From contig NZ_PJAI02000010.1 of NCBI RefSeq assembly GCF_002843355.2, forward strand, positions 62,001 to 126,000: a DNA stretch of 64,000 nucleotides. Reading direction: 5' to 3'. This DNA is from Colwellia echini. Lineage in GTDB: Bacteria > Pseudomonadota > Gammaproteobacteria > Enterobacterales > Alteromonadaceae. The notes under the pieces are model-generated. The model worked only from the letters and a program-made list of their open reading frames with translations, was not told the origin of the DNA and did no database searches. Below are positions 1 through 11,115 of the stretch, one piece after another. A program made the translations under genes and the position numbers. Every line of letters starts with the position of its first letter. Positions within the stretch are counted from its first letter, which is position 1.

Positions 1-2631
<2,631 letters not shown>

Positions 2632-5421
2632 ATGACCAAGTCGACACAATCAATTAATAGGGAAGCTTTGCAGAGCCTTGAAATAAATGGTGAAACTTGC
2701 CATTACTACAGCTTTGATGGTTTAGCAGATAACTACGATCTTTCCCGTTTACCTTTCGCCGCTAAAATCCTCTTAGAAAATTTATTACGCCATGCCGATA
2801 CTGATTTTGTTCAAGATGAAGATATTGATGTATTAGCTAAATGGGACGTAAAAAACTGGCAAGATACAGAAATTGCCTTTGTTCCTTCCCGCGTTATTTT
2901 ACAAGACTTTACCGGTGTACCCGCAGTAGTCGATTTAGCGGCAATGCGTGATGCAATTGTAAAAATGGGCGGAAAAGCAGAGAAAATTAATCCGTTAAAC
3001 CCTGTAGAATTGGTAATTGACCATTCTGTCATGGTCGATGTATTTGGCAAAGCCGATGCGATGGAACAAAATACGGCCATTGAATTTCAACGTAACAATG
3101 AACGTTACCAGTTTTTACGCTGGGGTCAGCAAAGTTTTGATAATTTTAAAGTAGTGCCGCCAGGGCGTGGTATCGTGCATCAGGTGAACCTTGAGTACTT
3201 AGCACGCGTTGTATTTAAAAAAGCCGATGACAATAATCTACTTTATCCAGACACCTTAGTTGGCACTGATTCACACACCACCATGATTAATGGTTTAGGT
3301 ATATTGGGTTGGGGTGTTGGTGGTATCGAAGCTGAAGCCGCAATGTTAGGTCAACCTGTTACCATGTTATTACCTGAAATTATTGGTTTTGAATTAACCG
3401 GTAAGTTACCTCCAGGTACAACGGCGACTGATCTAGTACTAACCGTTACCGAGCAATTACGTGCCGCTGGAGTGGTAGGTAAATTTGTCGAGTTTTTTGG
3501 CACAGGGGTAAATGAACTTACTTTAGCTGACAGAGCAACCATTGCCAATATGGCACCTGAATATGGCGCAACCTGTGGGATTTTCCCCATTGATGATCAA
3601 ACCATTGATTATATGGAATTAACAGGGCGAGACAGTGAACATATAGCACGTATTAAAACATACCTTAAAGCCATGAATATGTGGGGCACTGAGTCCCAAA
3701 AAAATGCGGTTTATCATAACCGATTATCACTAAAACTCGATGATGTAGTGCCTTCTATAGCAGGACCTAAACGCCCACAAGATAGAATATCATTAGACAC
3801 CGCAGGCACTGCTTACAGTGATTGGTTAACATTACAAAGCGGTGTAAAACAAACCGATTCAAACCAAAATTTAAATAAAAATTCAACCCCACCATCTATC
3901 TCGACCGAAAGTAGTTTTGAAGATGAAGGCGGTCAACCTTCTCCCGTATTACCTGCAAGTAATGGAGACGCGGGGGTTCCTTGCCAATATAAGAACGAAG
4001 ATTTTTTATTAAAGCATGGCTCTGTGGTGATTGCCGCGATCACCAGTTGTACTAATACCTCGAATCCATCGGTATTAATTGCAGCAGGCTTATTAGCCCG
4101 AAATGCAAGACGTCGAGGCTTGAACGTTAAACCTTGGGTAAAAACCAGTTTTGCGCCTGGCTCACAAGTTGTTACTGATTATCTGCTTAAGTCTGGTTTA
4201 AATACCGATTTGGATGCTCTGGGTTTTCAACTGGTAGGATATGGCTGTACGACTTGTATTGGTAATTCTGGCCCTTTACCCAACGAAATCAGCGGTGCCA
4301 TTCATCAAGGTGACTTATCTGTTACCTCGGTATTATCCGGTAATCGTAATTTTGAAGGCCGTATTCACCCTGAAATTCAAGCCAATTATTTAGCCTCTCC
4401 TCCACTAGTGGTTGCCTATGCATTAGCAGGTAATATGAAAATAGATATTACAACAGAGCCTTTAGGTGATGATGCCTCAGGCAAGCCTGTCTATTTACAT
4501 GATATCTGGCCAGAAAGTGATGAAATTAAAGAGGTTATTGAAAGTGTTATCGATAGCTCAATGTTTACTTCTCGCTATGCCGATGTCTACAGTGGCAATA
4601 AAGACTGGCAAGCCTTAGACATAGTAGAAAGCCAAAAATATGACTGGCCAGATTCTACTTACGTTAAGTTACCGCCATTTTTTGACAACATTAGCGCTGA
4701 AATTCCTGTGATTAAGGATATTAAAAATGCACGATGTTTATTAAAGCTAGGGGATAGTGTCACCACCGATCACATTTCTCCTGCTGGTTCAATCGCATTA
4801 GATAGCCCTGCGGCGGAGTATTTACAAAGTGAAGGTGTTTCCCCTAAAGACTTTAACTCCTATGGTTCAAGACGTGGTAATCATGAAGTCATGATGCGCG
4901 GTACTTTTGCTAATGTGCGTTTGCGTAATTTATTAGCACCAGGCACTGAAGGTTGCTGGACTAGAATGATGCCATCGGGCGAGAAAATGAGTGTATTTGA
5001 TGCCGCGATGCAATATCAAAAGCAAAATATTGCATCCATTGTGTTAGCGGGTAAAGAGTATGGTACGGGGAGCTCTCGCGATTGGGCGGCAAAAGGTCCA
5101 GCTTTATTAGGTGTTAAAGCGGTAATCGCGCAAAGTTATGAGCGTATTCATCGTTCAAATTTAGTTGGAATGGGCATTCTACCTTTACAGTTTATGCCAG
5201 ATGAAAGTGCTGATACATTCAAATTAACTGGTGAAGAGCAATTTAGTATTCCTGCGATAAATGCTGATCAAAAAACGGCAACAGTCTCTGTCATCGCACA
5301 AGATGGTAGTGAAAAATCATTTGAAGTATTGATTAGAATTGATACGCCAAACGAATTTAGCTATTACCAGAACGGTGGTATTTTGCACTTCGTACTACGT
5401 AATTTGGCAACAACTGCTTAG
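2632..5421 (+). CDS. acnA: Aconitate hydratase A (AcnA type) with an inserted linker
   Basis: [4Fe-4S] enzyme that isomerises citrate and isocitrate in the TCA cycle. It is similar along its full length to E. coli AcnA as I recall it. Cluster ligands are C473 (SCTNTSNPS), C539 and C542 (GCTTCIGNSG); the 66-residue spacing equals that of E. coli C435/C501/C504. The protein has 929 residues against 891 in E. coli, and all 38 extra residues lie before C473, in a Ser/Asn/Pro-rich stretch around 405-460. The N-terminus is AcnA-like and not like that of AcnD (methylcitrate dehydratase). A terminator follows at 5515-5546. Confidence 0.96.
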   Translation: MTKSTQSINREALQSLEINGETCHYYSFDGLADNYDLSRLPFAAKILLENLLRHADTDFVQDEDIDVLAKWDVKNWQDTEIAFVPSRVILQDFTGVPAVVDLAAMRDAIVKMGGKAEKINPLNPVELVIDHSVMVDVFGKADAMEQNTAIEFQRNNERYQFLRWGQQSFDNFKVVPPGRGIVHQVNLEYLARVVFKKADDNNLLYPDTLVGTDSHTTMINGLGILGWGVGGIEAEAAMLGQPVTMLLPEIIGFELTGKLPPGTTATDLVLTVTEQLRAAGVVGKFVEFFGTGVNELTLADRATIANMAPEYGATCGIFPIDDQTIDYMELTGRDSEHIARIKTYLKAMNMWGTESQKNAVYHNRLSLKLDDVVPSIAGPKRPQDRISLDTAGTAYSDWLTLQSGVKQTDSNQNLNKNSTPPSISTESSFEDEGGQPSPVLPASNGDAGVPCQYKNEDFLLKHGSVVIAAITSCTNTSNPSVLIAAGLLARNARRRGLNVKPWVKTSFAPGSQVVTDYLLKSGLNTDLDALGFQLVGYGCTTCIGNSGPLPNEISGAIHQGDLSVTSVLSGNRNFEGRIHPEIQANYLASPPLVVAYALAGNMKIDITTEPLGDDASGKPVYLHDIWPESDEIKEVIESVIDSSMFTSRYADVYSGNKDWQALDIVESQKYDWPDSTYVKLPPFFDNISAEIPVIKDIKNARCLLKLGDSVTTDHISPAGSIALDSPAAEYLQSEGVSPKDFNSYGSRRGNHEVMMRGTFANVRLRNLLAPGTEGCWTRMMPSGEKMSVFDAAMQYQKQNIASIVLAGKEYGTGSSRDWAAKGPALLGVKAVIAQSYERIHRSNLVGMGILPLQFMPDESADTFKLTGEEQFSIPAINADQKTATVSVIAQDGSEKSFEVLIRIDTPNEFSYYQNGGILHFVLRNLATTA

Positions 5422-5514
5422 CAAGTTGTTTATGTTTAACAACACAAGGTAGCAAAAATAAAGTGTTATAAATGTCATGACTTAACAATGATGCAGTCAT
5501 GGCAAAGGCACTAC

Positions 5515-5546
5515 AAAAAACAGGTCCTTTTTACGGCCTGTTTTTT
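5515..5546 (+). terminator. Rho-independent terminator of acnA
   Basis: AAAACAGG..CC with loop TTTTTAC and GGCCTGTTTTTT form a stem (one bulged T) followed by a T-run, 94 bases after the acnA stop. Confidence 0.75.
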
Positions 5547-5761
5547 CATTTATACGTAAATATTTTGGCAAGGTCCCACTTAATATCTCTACGTTATAAC
5601 TTCTAAAGGACGACTTCCAAAAAAGATATTAAAATTAAAGGGACGTTCTTCACAGATTCCGAAGATATCTTACAAGCTCAGGTAATTTATCAAACAACCT
5701 GAAATCGGAATAATAAAATTTAGTAAGATAATTATATCAATATCTTAGTAACGTATACCTA

Positions 5762-5833
5762 TAATAGTTATTCGTAGTTCAAGGCGAGAAAGCGAACCAA
5801 ATAATTGGTTATTAGCTGCTTTCATAACGCAGC
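5762..5833. repeat. Diverged core copy of the interspersed intergenic repeat
   Basis: The string ATTCGTAGTTCAAGGCGAGA, the central near-palindrome around AATTGGTTATT and the ending ATAACGCAG match the core of the elements at 7231-7444 and 42381-42589. The terminal inverted repeats of those elements are not visible here, so this is a truncated or decayed copy. Confidence 0.6.
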
Positions 5834-5910
5834 CAATATAAAAAACACCGATAAATAAGGCTATTTTTATTTGGCTGAGTACTTATTCGATAAGTACCCA
5901 CGTATTTCAA

Positions 5911-6369
5911 TTATATGTCTGAAAACCGATTAGCCGACTGTACCATTCGTTTTATCTCATCTTCCTCAACACCTTTTATCGTATCGAGTAATTCTTTAGC
6001 ACTATCTATATCAACACGAGAATAAATATGAGTAATTAACTCAATTACTTGTTCATGATGGTTTACTATTTTTTCCATAATTTGCGGCATATCTAATTCT
6101 TCAAAGAATGACTCACAATCGACATGCTCAATAATCGAGTGTTTTTCGATATAATCATAACACCAAGTACTCAAGACCTTTTCGTTTGCGCTATTTTCGA
6201 GTTCTTGTATAATATTCTCTAAGCTTGCTTCATGATCTGCTAAATAATTAAGCATCATTCTTGCTCGCTCACCTTCATTTTGTGTAGCGCTTTGCTTTAA
6301 ACTTTCTTTTAAATTTTTATGAAATAAAACAGTCCAATTAAGTACATCCCTAATGGTTTCAACTTGCAT
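5911..6369 (-). CDS. Hypothetical all-helical protein, ferritin-like in appearance
   Basis: 152 residues, acidic, predicted by eye to be almost entirely alpha-helical. Several helices carry Glu/His pairs (YLADHEASLENIIQELE and VNHHEQVIELITHIY), which recalls ferritin-like or hemerythrin-like four-helix bundles. I cannot name a family, and metal binding is only a guess. There is no signal peptide or membrane segment. The start follows a TTACTCCCAG stretch (minus strand: CTGGGAGTAACAAG then ATG), which gives a good ribosome-binding site. It stands alone; a TTAAG tandem repeat lies just upstream in its likely leader. Confidence 0.6.
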   Translation of the reverse strand: MQVETIRDVLNWTVLFHKNLKESLKQSATQNEGERARMMLNYLADHEASLENIIQELENSANEKVLSTWCYDYIEKHSIIEHVDCESFFEELDMPQIMEKIVNHHEQVIELITHIYSRVDIDSAKELLDTIKGVEEDEIKRMVQSANRFSDI

Positions 6370-6733
6370 CTTGTTACTCCCAGTTAAATTAGCTTTAAGT
6401 TAAGTTAAGTTAAGTTAAGTTAAGTAATGTTAATTTAGTTAAATCGTATACAGTTCCACTTTACAAGAGCCATTAAAACATATGATAACGCCAAAGTTTA
6501 TAGCGGGTAGTAATTAAAATATTATACTATTTAATGTTTTACTCGAGATTACTCGATAGAGTGACCATGTCGCAGCAAATACTCAGTAAATTGTTACTGT
6601 GTGCCACTAAAAATGAAAAGCTGTTAATAGGAAACGTTAGAATTAAGAGTTTATCTTAATGATCTTTAATTCCTATTTTCACAGTGAAGATCTTTAGCGA
6701 ATAGTAAACGGGCTTTAATAAATTACTTTCAAA
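6370..6733. other. Gene-free region between two small unknown genes
   Basis: Contains the TTAAG tandem repeat (6395-6424) and otherwise AT-rich sequence without a recognisable gene. It probably holds the promoter of the upstream-facing 152-residue gene. Confidence 0.5.
6395..6424. repeat. Pentanucleotide tandem repeat, 6 x TTAAG
   Basis: Six exact adjacent copies of TTAAG, 25 to 55 bases upstream of the start of the 152-residue gene. A 5-base unit cannot shift a reading frame here because it is outside the coding region. Copy number could alter promoter or leader spacing. Confidence 0.9.
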
Positions 6734-6943
6734 TTATTCTTTTAAGGTAACATTTTCAAGTAGCATTAGAATAGTTCGATTGCCATGTAATTTAGCCAAG
6801 TCAATAAGATAACTTTTTTCGATATCTAGCATTGGCCCATTTGACACTAAATCTTTTACCAACACCTCTTCACCGTTCGCTATAGCGGTTTTTAAAGCCG
6901 CAAACTGAGCGATACCGTGTTTGTTCTGATCATTAGTTTCCAT
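6734..6943 (-). CDS. Small hypothetical protein, possibly ankyrin-like
   Basis: 69 residues. The start is supported by a GGAG motif eight bases before the ATG. The C-terminal half (LIDLAKLHGNRTILMLLEN) has the helix-turn-helix rhythm of an ankyrin repeat, but one partial repeat is not enough to assign the family. There is no signal peptide or membrane segment. It stands alone between repeat-rich gaps. Confidence 0.5.
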   Translation of the reverse strand: METNDQNKHGIAQFAALKTAIANGEEVLVKDLVSNGPMLDIEKSYLIDLAKLHGNRTILMLLENVTLKE

Positions 6944-7230
6944 AGCTTGTGCTCCATTAATTGTTCATTAACTGCTCGAGTGATTAACCATGATAAGGAC
7001 TACAATATTTTCTTTCAAGGGGTCGATCTTTTGTTATGTTTTTCCACGTTAATTTAACTCTTTTTTTTTACTCGGTACTTTACTAGAGAATAGTTTTCTA
7101 TTGATTTACTTTTCAAAAGCTATTGTTAACATAGCTTATCATTGTTAGCCCAAGTTATCCGAACTGACGTGTAACAAACTTTGATAAGTACACATTAGAG
7201 TTAAGTAATGCTTGCCCCATACTGAAGTTA

Positions 7231-7444
7231 AAACCATATAACCTGAACTCGGGATAATGAATATGTATAACCTAATAATATCAATTAGTTATTGTTACAC
7301 CTCTACAATAGTTTTAATTATTCGTAGTTCAAGGCGAGAAAACGAAGCCAATAACTGGTTATTGGGAGTTTTCACAACGCAGAAATACGCATAATTAGCG
7401 CTGTTGTAGCATTTTGCTTATCCCGTATTCAGGTCATATAGTTA
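7231..7444. mobile_element. MITE-like intergenic element, copy A
   Basis: About 214 bases bounded by imperfect inverted ends: ATAACCTGAACTCGGGATAA at the left and TTATCCCGTATTCAGGTCAT at the right. The interior contains a long hairpin (GAAAAC, then CCAATAAC TG GTTATTGG, then GTTTTC). Copy B at 42381-42589 is alike along its whole length. No open frame is inside, so any movement would need a transposase supplied elsewhere. Target-site duplications are not obvious. Confidence 0.7.
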
Positions 7445-7725
7445 ATGCCATATTCTTTAAATTACAGTTCACTTGTACTGGTTAAAATGCGATGTGCGAT
7501 GGCAAAGCTAATTGTTTAGTTAAAAATATGATACTTTGTTATTTACCACTACATATTATCGGTACATATCAATAACCGTAAATAGCGATGAAAATAGATT
7601 GGCTAGTTGTACGCTAACGTACCGATTCTAGATATTTTAAGTTTTATAATTTAGTAATAAAGATTTACTAATAATATTTTGTATTAATAATGAGTAAACA
7701 TTATTGTCTGAAATGAGCTAAAGCT

Positions 7726-7776
7726 AATAATTAACACAAATAATTAACACAAATAATTAACACAAATAATTAACAC
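7726..7776. repeat. 13-bp tandem repeat, about 4 x AAATAATTAACAC
   Basis: Three exact 13-base units preceded by one 12-base unit, ending 38 bases before the fumC start. The repeat would lie in the fumC leader or promoter, so copy number could change expression. Confidence 0.9.
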
Positions 7777-7814
7777 CTATGGTTGAAACTAATGACTAAA
7801 GTAAGGAGAACTAG

Positions 7815-9200
7815 ATGCAAGACAACAGACCCCAAAAATTCGATAACGAAACGTCAGAAAGTAGCTCACCATCAAACATTTTTTATGGTGTTGAAACTAC
7901 AAAAGCATTGAACAATTTCACCTTGAGTGATCTTAAAATGCCTCGTCCATTTCTCTGGGCATTAGGTACACTGAAAAGTAGCTGTGCGCAAGCAAACCAT
8001 GAATTACAGTTACTTAATGCAGATAAAGCAACTGCTATTACACTTGCCGCCGATGAAATCGCCACTGGCTCTCATGATGATCAATTTCTGGTTGATGTAT
8101 TTCAAACTGGCTCTGGTACTAGCACTAACATGAACGCTAATGAGGTGATTGCCTCGTTGTCAAAACGCAACAGTAAAAACCCGCTTGATATTCACCCTAA
8201 CGACGACGTGAATATGGGGCAAAGCTCTAACGATGTTATTCCTTCATGTATTCACTTAAGTGCAGCCAAACTGATTGCCGATGAATTATTGCCCGCATTA
8301 CAGTATTTAGCAGATACATTAGATCAAAAGGCGAATGAATATCATGACACTATAAAAACAGGCCGTACCCATTTAATGGATGCAATGCCAATCAGTTTTG
8401 CGCAAGAGATAAGCGGTTGGAGTGAACAAGTTCGCTATGTTTATGCTCAGCTTGAGCAGCACTTAACTAATTTGTGTAAACTTGCGATAGGTGGAACCGC
8501 GGTGGGTACTGGTGTTAACACCCATCCTGAGTTTGCGAGTATTGTTACTCGCATATTAACCGATAAACTAAACTTAACTTTTACGCCCGCGGATAATCAT
8601 TTTCGAGCTATTAGCGCTCAAGATACCGCGGTATCTGTTAGTGGAACGCTTAAAACAACTGCAGTCAGTTTAAGTAAAATAAGTAATGATATTCGCTGGT
8701 TAAGTAGTGGTCCGTTAAACGGTTTACATGAATTGCATCTACCAGAATTGCAAAAAGGCAGTAGCATTATGCCGGGTAAGGTGAACCCGGTGATCCCTGA
8801 AGCAGTATTGATGGCGTGCACTAAGGTGATCGGCAATGACACAACTATAACACTAGCTGGTCAATCAGGTAATTTTCAGCTAAATACTATGCTGCCGTTA
8901 ATCGCACACACTTTAATAGAAAGCATTCAATTATTAAGTTCAAGTAGTATTGCGCTTGCCGACAAAGTGATCAAAGGCATGACAGTGAACAAAACAAAGA
9001 TTGCACAAAGCGTCGCAAAAAATCCGATATTAGTCACCGCGTTAGTGCACTTAATTGGCTACGATAAAAGCGCAGAAATTGCGAAAAAGGCATATTCAGA
9101 AAATAAAACCGTGTTAGATGTTGCTAAGGAGCTTACTGAAATAAGCGAAACCGAGTTGATTAAACTGTTAGATCCTAAGCGGCTTACCAGTAATCGCTAA
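7815..9200 (+). CDS. fumC: Fumarate hydratase class II
   Basis: Iron-independent fumarase that hydrates fumarate to malate in the TCA cycle. The 461-residue length is typical. Signature GSSIMPGKVNP is present with catalytic S317, and H186 lies in TGRTHLMDAMP. Aspartase, the nearest relative, is less likely because of the overall FumC-like motifs. A good ribosome-binding site (AAGGAGAA) precedes the ATG. The gene stands alone and shares a bidirectional terminator with the tRNA-Leu gene on the other strand. Confidence 0.93.
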   Translation: MQDNRPQKFDNETSESSSPSNIFYGVETTKALNNFTLSDLKMPRPFLWALGTLKSSCAQANHELQLLNADKATAITLAADEIATGSHDDQFLVDVFQTGSGTSTNMNANEVIASLSKRNSKNPLDIHPNDDVNMGQSSNDVIPSCIHLSAAKLIADELLPALQYLADTLDQKANEYHDTIKTGRTHLMDAMPISFAQEISGWSEQVRYVYAQLEQHLTNLCKLAIGGTAVGTGVNTHPEFASIVTRILTDKLNLTFTPADNHFRAISAQDTAVSVSGTLKTTAVSLSKISNDIRWLSSGPLNGLHELHLPELQKGSSIMPGKVNPVIPEAVLMACTKVIGNDTTITLAGQSGNFQLNTMLPLIAHTLIESIQLLSSSSIALADKVIKGMTVNKTKIAQSVAKNPILVTALVHLIGYDKSAEIAKKAYSENKTVLDVAKELTEISETELIKLLDPKRLTSNR

Positions 9201-9280
9201 ACTTTATTTAATTACATTTAATAATATCTGCCTGAGCATAAAACCGTAAATTAAAATATAAACCATAAAAACAAGACATA

Positions 9281-9323
9281 AAAAAACCGAAAGGCCTTAT
9301 TTTTAAAGGCGTATCGGTTTTTA
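9281..9323. terminator. Bidirectional terminator between fumC and tRNA-Leu
   Basis: AAAAAACCGA and TCGGTTTTTA form the outer stem, with further pairing inside. A-runs and T-runs flank both sides, so it can end fumC (+) and the secG-tRNA transcript (-). Confidence 0.75.
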
Positions 9324-9346
9324 TTGTACATTATAATAAGTGCTAG

Positions 9347-9431
9347 TGGTGCGGACGGGGGGACTTGAACCCCCACGACCTAAGTCACCAGCCCCTCAAG
9401 CTGGCGCGTCTACCAATTCCGCCACGTCCGC
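9347..9431 (-). tRNA. tRNA-Leu, anticodon GAG
   Basis: On the minus strand the sequence runs from GCGGACGTGGCGGAATTGGT to CCCGTCCGCACCA, with a matched acceptor stem, a TTCAAGTC T-loop, a long variable arm and an encoded CCA end. The anticodon stem CCAGC/GCTGG encloses loop TTGAGGG, giving anticodon GAG (complement at 9395-9397). It lies directly downstream of secG, as in E. coli, and is probably cotranscribed with it. Confidence 0.97.
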
Positions 9432-9519
9432 GCAAAACTAGTTACTTATTACTTTTATATTAACTAACTGAGGTGTTAGTTATATTTTCTAAAACTTGGA
9501 ATTTAATGCTTTGAAAATA

Positions 9520-9918
9520 TTACTCAGGTACGCTGCTATTTTCTTCTTTACGAGCAGTAGTATCTGCAGCAGGAACATCGCTATTTTGCGCCGCAGGAAT
9601 AACAATTTCTTCAACAGTCTCAGCAGGAATAGCATCAACAGCTTGCTCTACTTCTAGGTTGTTCCACTCATCAACCGCTTTAGTGCGGTTAGCTGTTAGA
9701 TTACCTAAGATTAAGCTAATAGCAAAGAATGCTACAGCTAAATATGTTGTAGTAGACGTTAGGAAGTTACCTGAACCACCTGAGCCAAAAACAGTTGCAG
9801 AAGAGCCTGCACCAAAAGATGCGCCCATATCTGCGCCTTTACCTTGTTGGATTAATACTAAACCAATTAGGGCTAAAGCAATTATTACGTAGGCGATAAT
9901 TAATACTTGATACAACAT
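9520..9918 (-). CDS. secG: Preprotein translocase subunit SecG
   Basis: Small inner-membrane subunit of the SecYEG export channel. Two membrane helices (MLYQVLIIAYVIIALALIGL and an Ala/Leu-rich one near residue 60) flank the conserved QQGKGADMGASFGAGSS loop. The C-terminal tail after about residue 85 is longer than the E. coli one and rich in Ala, Glu and Pro. I chose ATG 9918 over an upstream in-frame start because AAAGGA lies just before it. That Shine-Dalgarno overlaps the last codons of tpiA, whose stop is two bases upstream, so the two genes are probably translationally coupled. Confidence 0.93.
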   Translation of the reverse strand: MLYQVLIIAYVIIALALIGLVLIQQGKGADMGASFGAGSSATVFGSGGSGNFLTSTTTYLAVAFFAISLILGNLTANRTKAVDEWNNLEVEQAVDAIPAETVEEIVIPAAQNSDVPAADTTARKEENSSVPE

Positions 9919-9920
9919 TT

Positions 9921-10688
9921 CTATTTTCCTTTGGCTGCAGAACAAATAATTTTAAATTGTTCAGCTTGTAAACTAGCACCACCAACAAGACCACCGTCTA
10001 TATCGGGTTGTGCAAATAATTCTTCACAGTTAGCTGCATTAACACTGCCACCGTAGAGTAATGATATATTAGCCGCCACTTGTTTACTTTGTTTAGCAAT
10101 AAGTTGACGAATAAAATAATGTGTTTCTTGTGCCATAGCACTAGATGCTGCCTTACCTGTACCTATTGCCCAAACTGGCTCATAGGAGATAACAACATCA
10201 CTAAATCTTTCTATACCAATTTCATCGATAACTGGCTGAATCTGGGATAATAACACAGATTCTATTTTTCCATCAGCACGTTCTGCTTCGGTTTCACCAA
10301 TGCATAAGATTGGATTTAATCCGGCGTCTAATACTGCATGTACTTTACTAGCTACTTGCTCAGAAGTTTCATTATATACACTTCTGCGCTCTGAGTGACC
10401 AACAATAACGTATTTTATTGATAAGTCATTCAACATTGTTGTGGAAACTTCGCCCGTATGGGCACCACCTACAAATTTACTCACAGTTTGTGAGCCAACT
10501 TGAATAATATTATCTAAATCAGCTGCTTTTATTTTCTGATTAAGATCAGATAAATAAGGAAAACTCGGACAAATAATCACTTCAACGTTTGAAGATTCCA
10601 TGTCGGACAAGCCTGAGATCATTGAGTCAACTAAGGCTGAATCTCCGTTCATTTTCCAATTTGCGGCGACAATTACTCGTCTCGTCAT
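9921..10688 (-). CDS. tpiA: Triose-phosphate isomerase
   Basis: Glycolytic and gluconeogenic enzyme interconverting dihydroxyacetone phosphate and glyceraldehyde 3-phosphate. Catalytic residues N10 and K12 (ANWKMNG), H98 (VGHSERR) and E170 (YEPVWAIGTG) are all present, as is the C-terminal phosphate-binding LYGGSV. At 255 residues it has standard length. It sits between glmM and secG on the same strand; 3' coupling to secG is tight, while a 427-base gap and a possible terminator separate it from glmM, so it likely has its own promoter. Confidence 0.97.
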   Translation of the reverse strand: MTRRVIVAANWKMNGDSALVDSMISGLSDMESSNVEVIICPSFPYLSDLNQKIKAADLDNIIQVGSQTVSKFVGGAHTGEVSTTMLNDLSIKYVIVGHSERRSVYNETSEQVASKVHAVLDAGLNPILCIGETEAERADGKIESVLLSQIQPVIDEIGIERFSDVVISYEPVWAIGTGKAASSAMAQETHYFIRQLIAKQSKQVAANISLLYGGSVNAANCEELFAQPDIDGGLVGGASLQAEQFKIICSAAKGK

Positions 10689-10714
10689 TTCGACTCCTAA
10701 GCCATCATACTTAT

Positions 10715-10742
10715 ATTACGACTTCAGTATTACGACTTCAGT
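10715..10742. repeat. Direct 14-bp duplication in the tpiA leader
   Basis: ATTACGACTTCAGT occurs twice with no spacer, 27 bases upstream of the tpiA start. Confidence 0.85.
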
Positions 10743-11067
10743 AAAAATCAAATAGAGTCATTGCTAAAATGAAGCCGCGAGATAGTAACTAACCTGCGCA
10801 AAAGATACAAGTATTTAACACATTATCTTTGCTTGCTTGTATGTTTTTTATACTCACTTGTTGTTCAGGGTAATAATGAAGCTATTTACTTAATAAAAAT
10901 TGCTCAAAAATTGTTATTTAACTGTCTTTATTCTCTGAAATAGTTAATTGAAAAAAAATCAACCTCTGTAAGCTGTTCGGTGTCACTCTCGTTCAGTTCA
11001 GTTCAAGCATAATCAATAGAAACGCTGTTCATAAGCAACAAGTCAATAATTGTTAATCTTTAAAATA

Positions 11068-11104
11068 AATAACGCCCCATAATTAATATTCTGGAAGCGT
11101 TATT
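11068..11104 (-). terminator. Possible terminator after glmM
   Basis: An 8-base stem AATAACGC/GCGTTATT lies just downstream of the glmM stop. The following T-run on the minus strand is interrupted, so termination is uncertain. Confidence 0.4.
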
Positions 11105-11115
11105 CACTTGCTAAT

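Larger units (their letters stand above)
5422..5910. other. Gene-free region after acnA
   Basis: Convergent intergenic space between acnA and an unknown minus-strand gene. It contains the acnA terminator and a diverged copy of the interspersed repeat core (5762-5833). No other coding or RNA signal was recognised. Confidence 0.6.
6944..7814. other. Long gene-free region upstream of fumC
   Basis: 870 bases without a supported gene. It holds a MITE-like element (7231-7444) and a 13-base tandem repeat (7726-7776) just upstream of the fumC ribosome-binding site. The rest is AT-rich and shows nothing I can name. Confidence 0.6.
10689..11115. other. Gene-free region between glmM and tpiA
   Basis: Holds a possible glmM terminator (11068-11104) and, close to tpiA, two adjacent copies of the 14-mer ATTACGACTTCAGT (10715-10742). 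It probably contains the tpiA promoter, but I could not place it. No gene is visible. Confidence 0.55.

Noticed and set aside
2632-5421. AcnD (2-methylcitrate dehydratase) instead of AcnA
   Set aside because: The N-terminus and the whole body follow AcnA, and no prpB, prpC or prpF genes are adjacent.
7231-7444. Integron attC-like or group II intron structure
   Set aside because: Internal hairpin and inverted ends exist, but there is no integrase, no adjacent cassette and no intron domain structure; the MITE-like reading explains the copies better.
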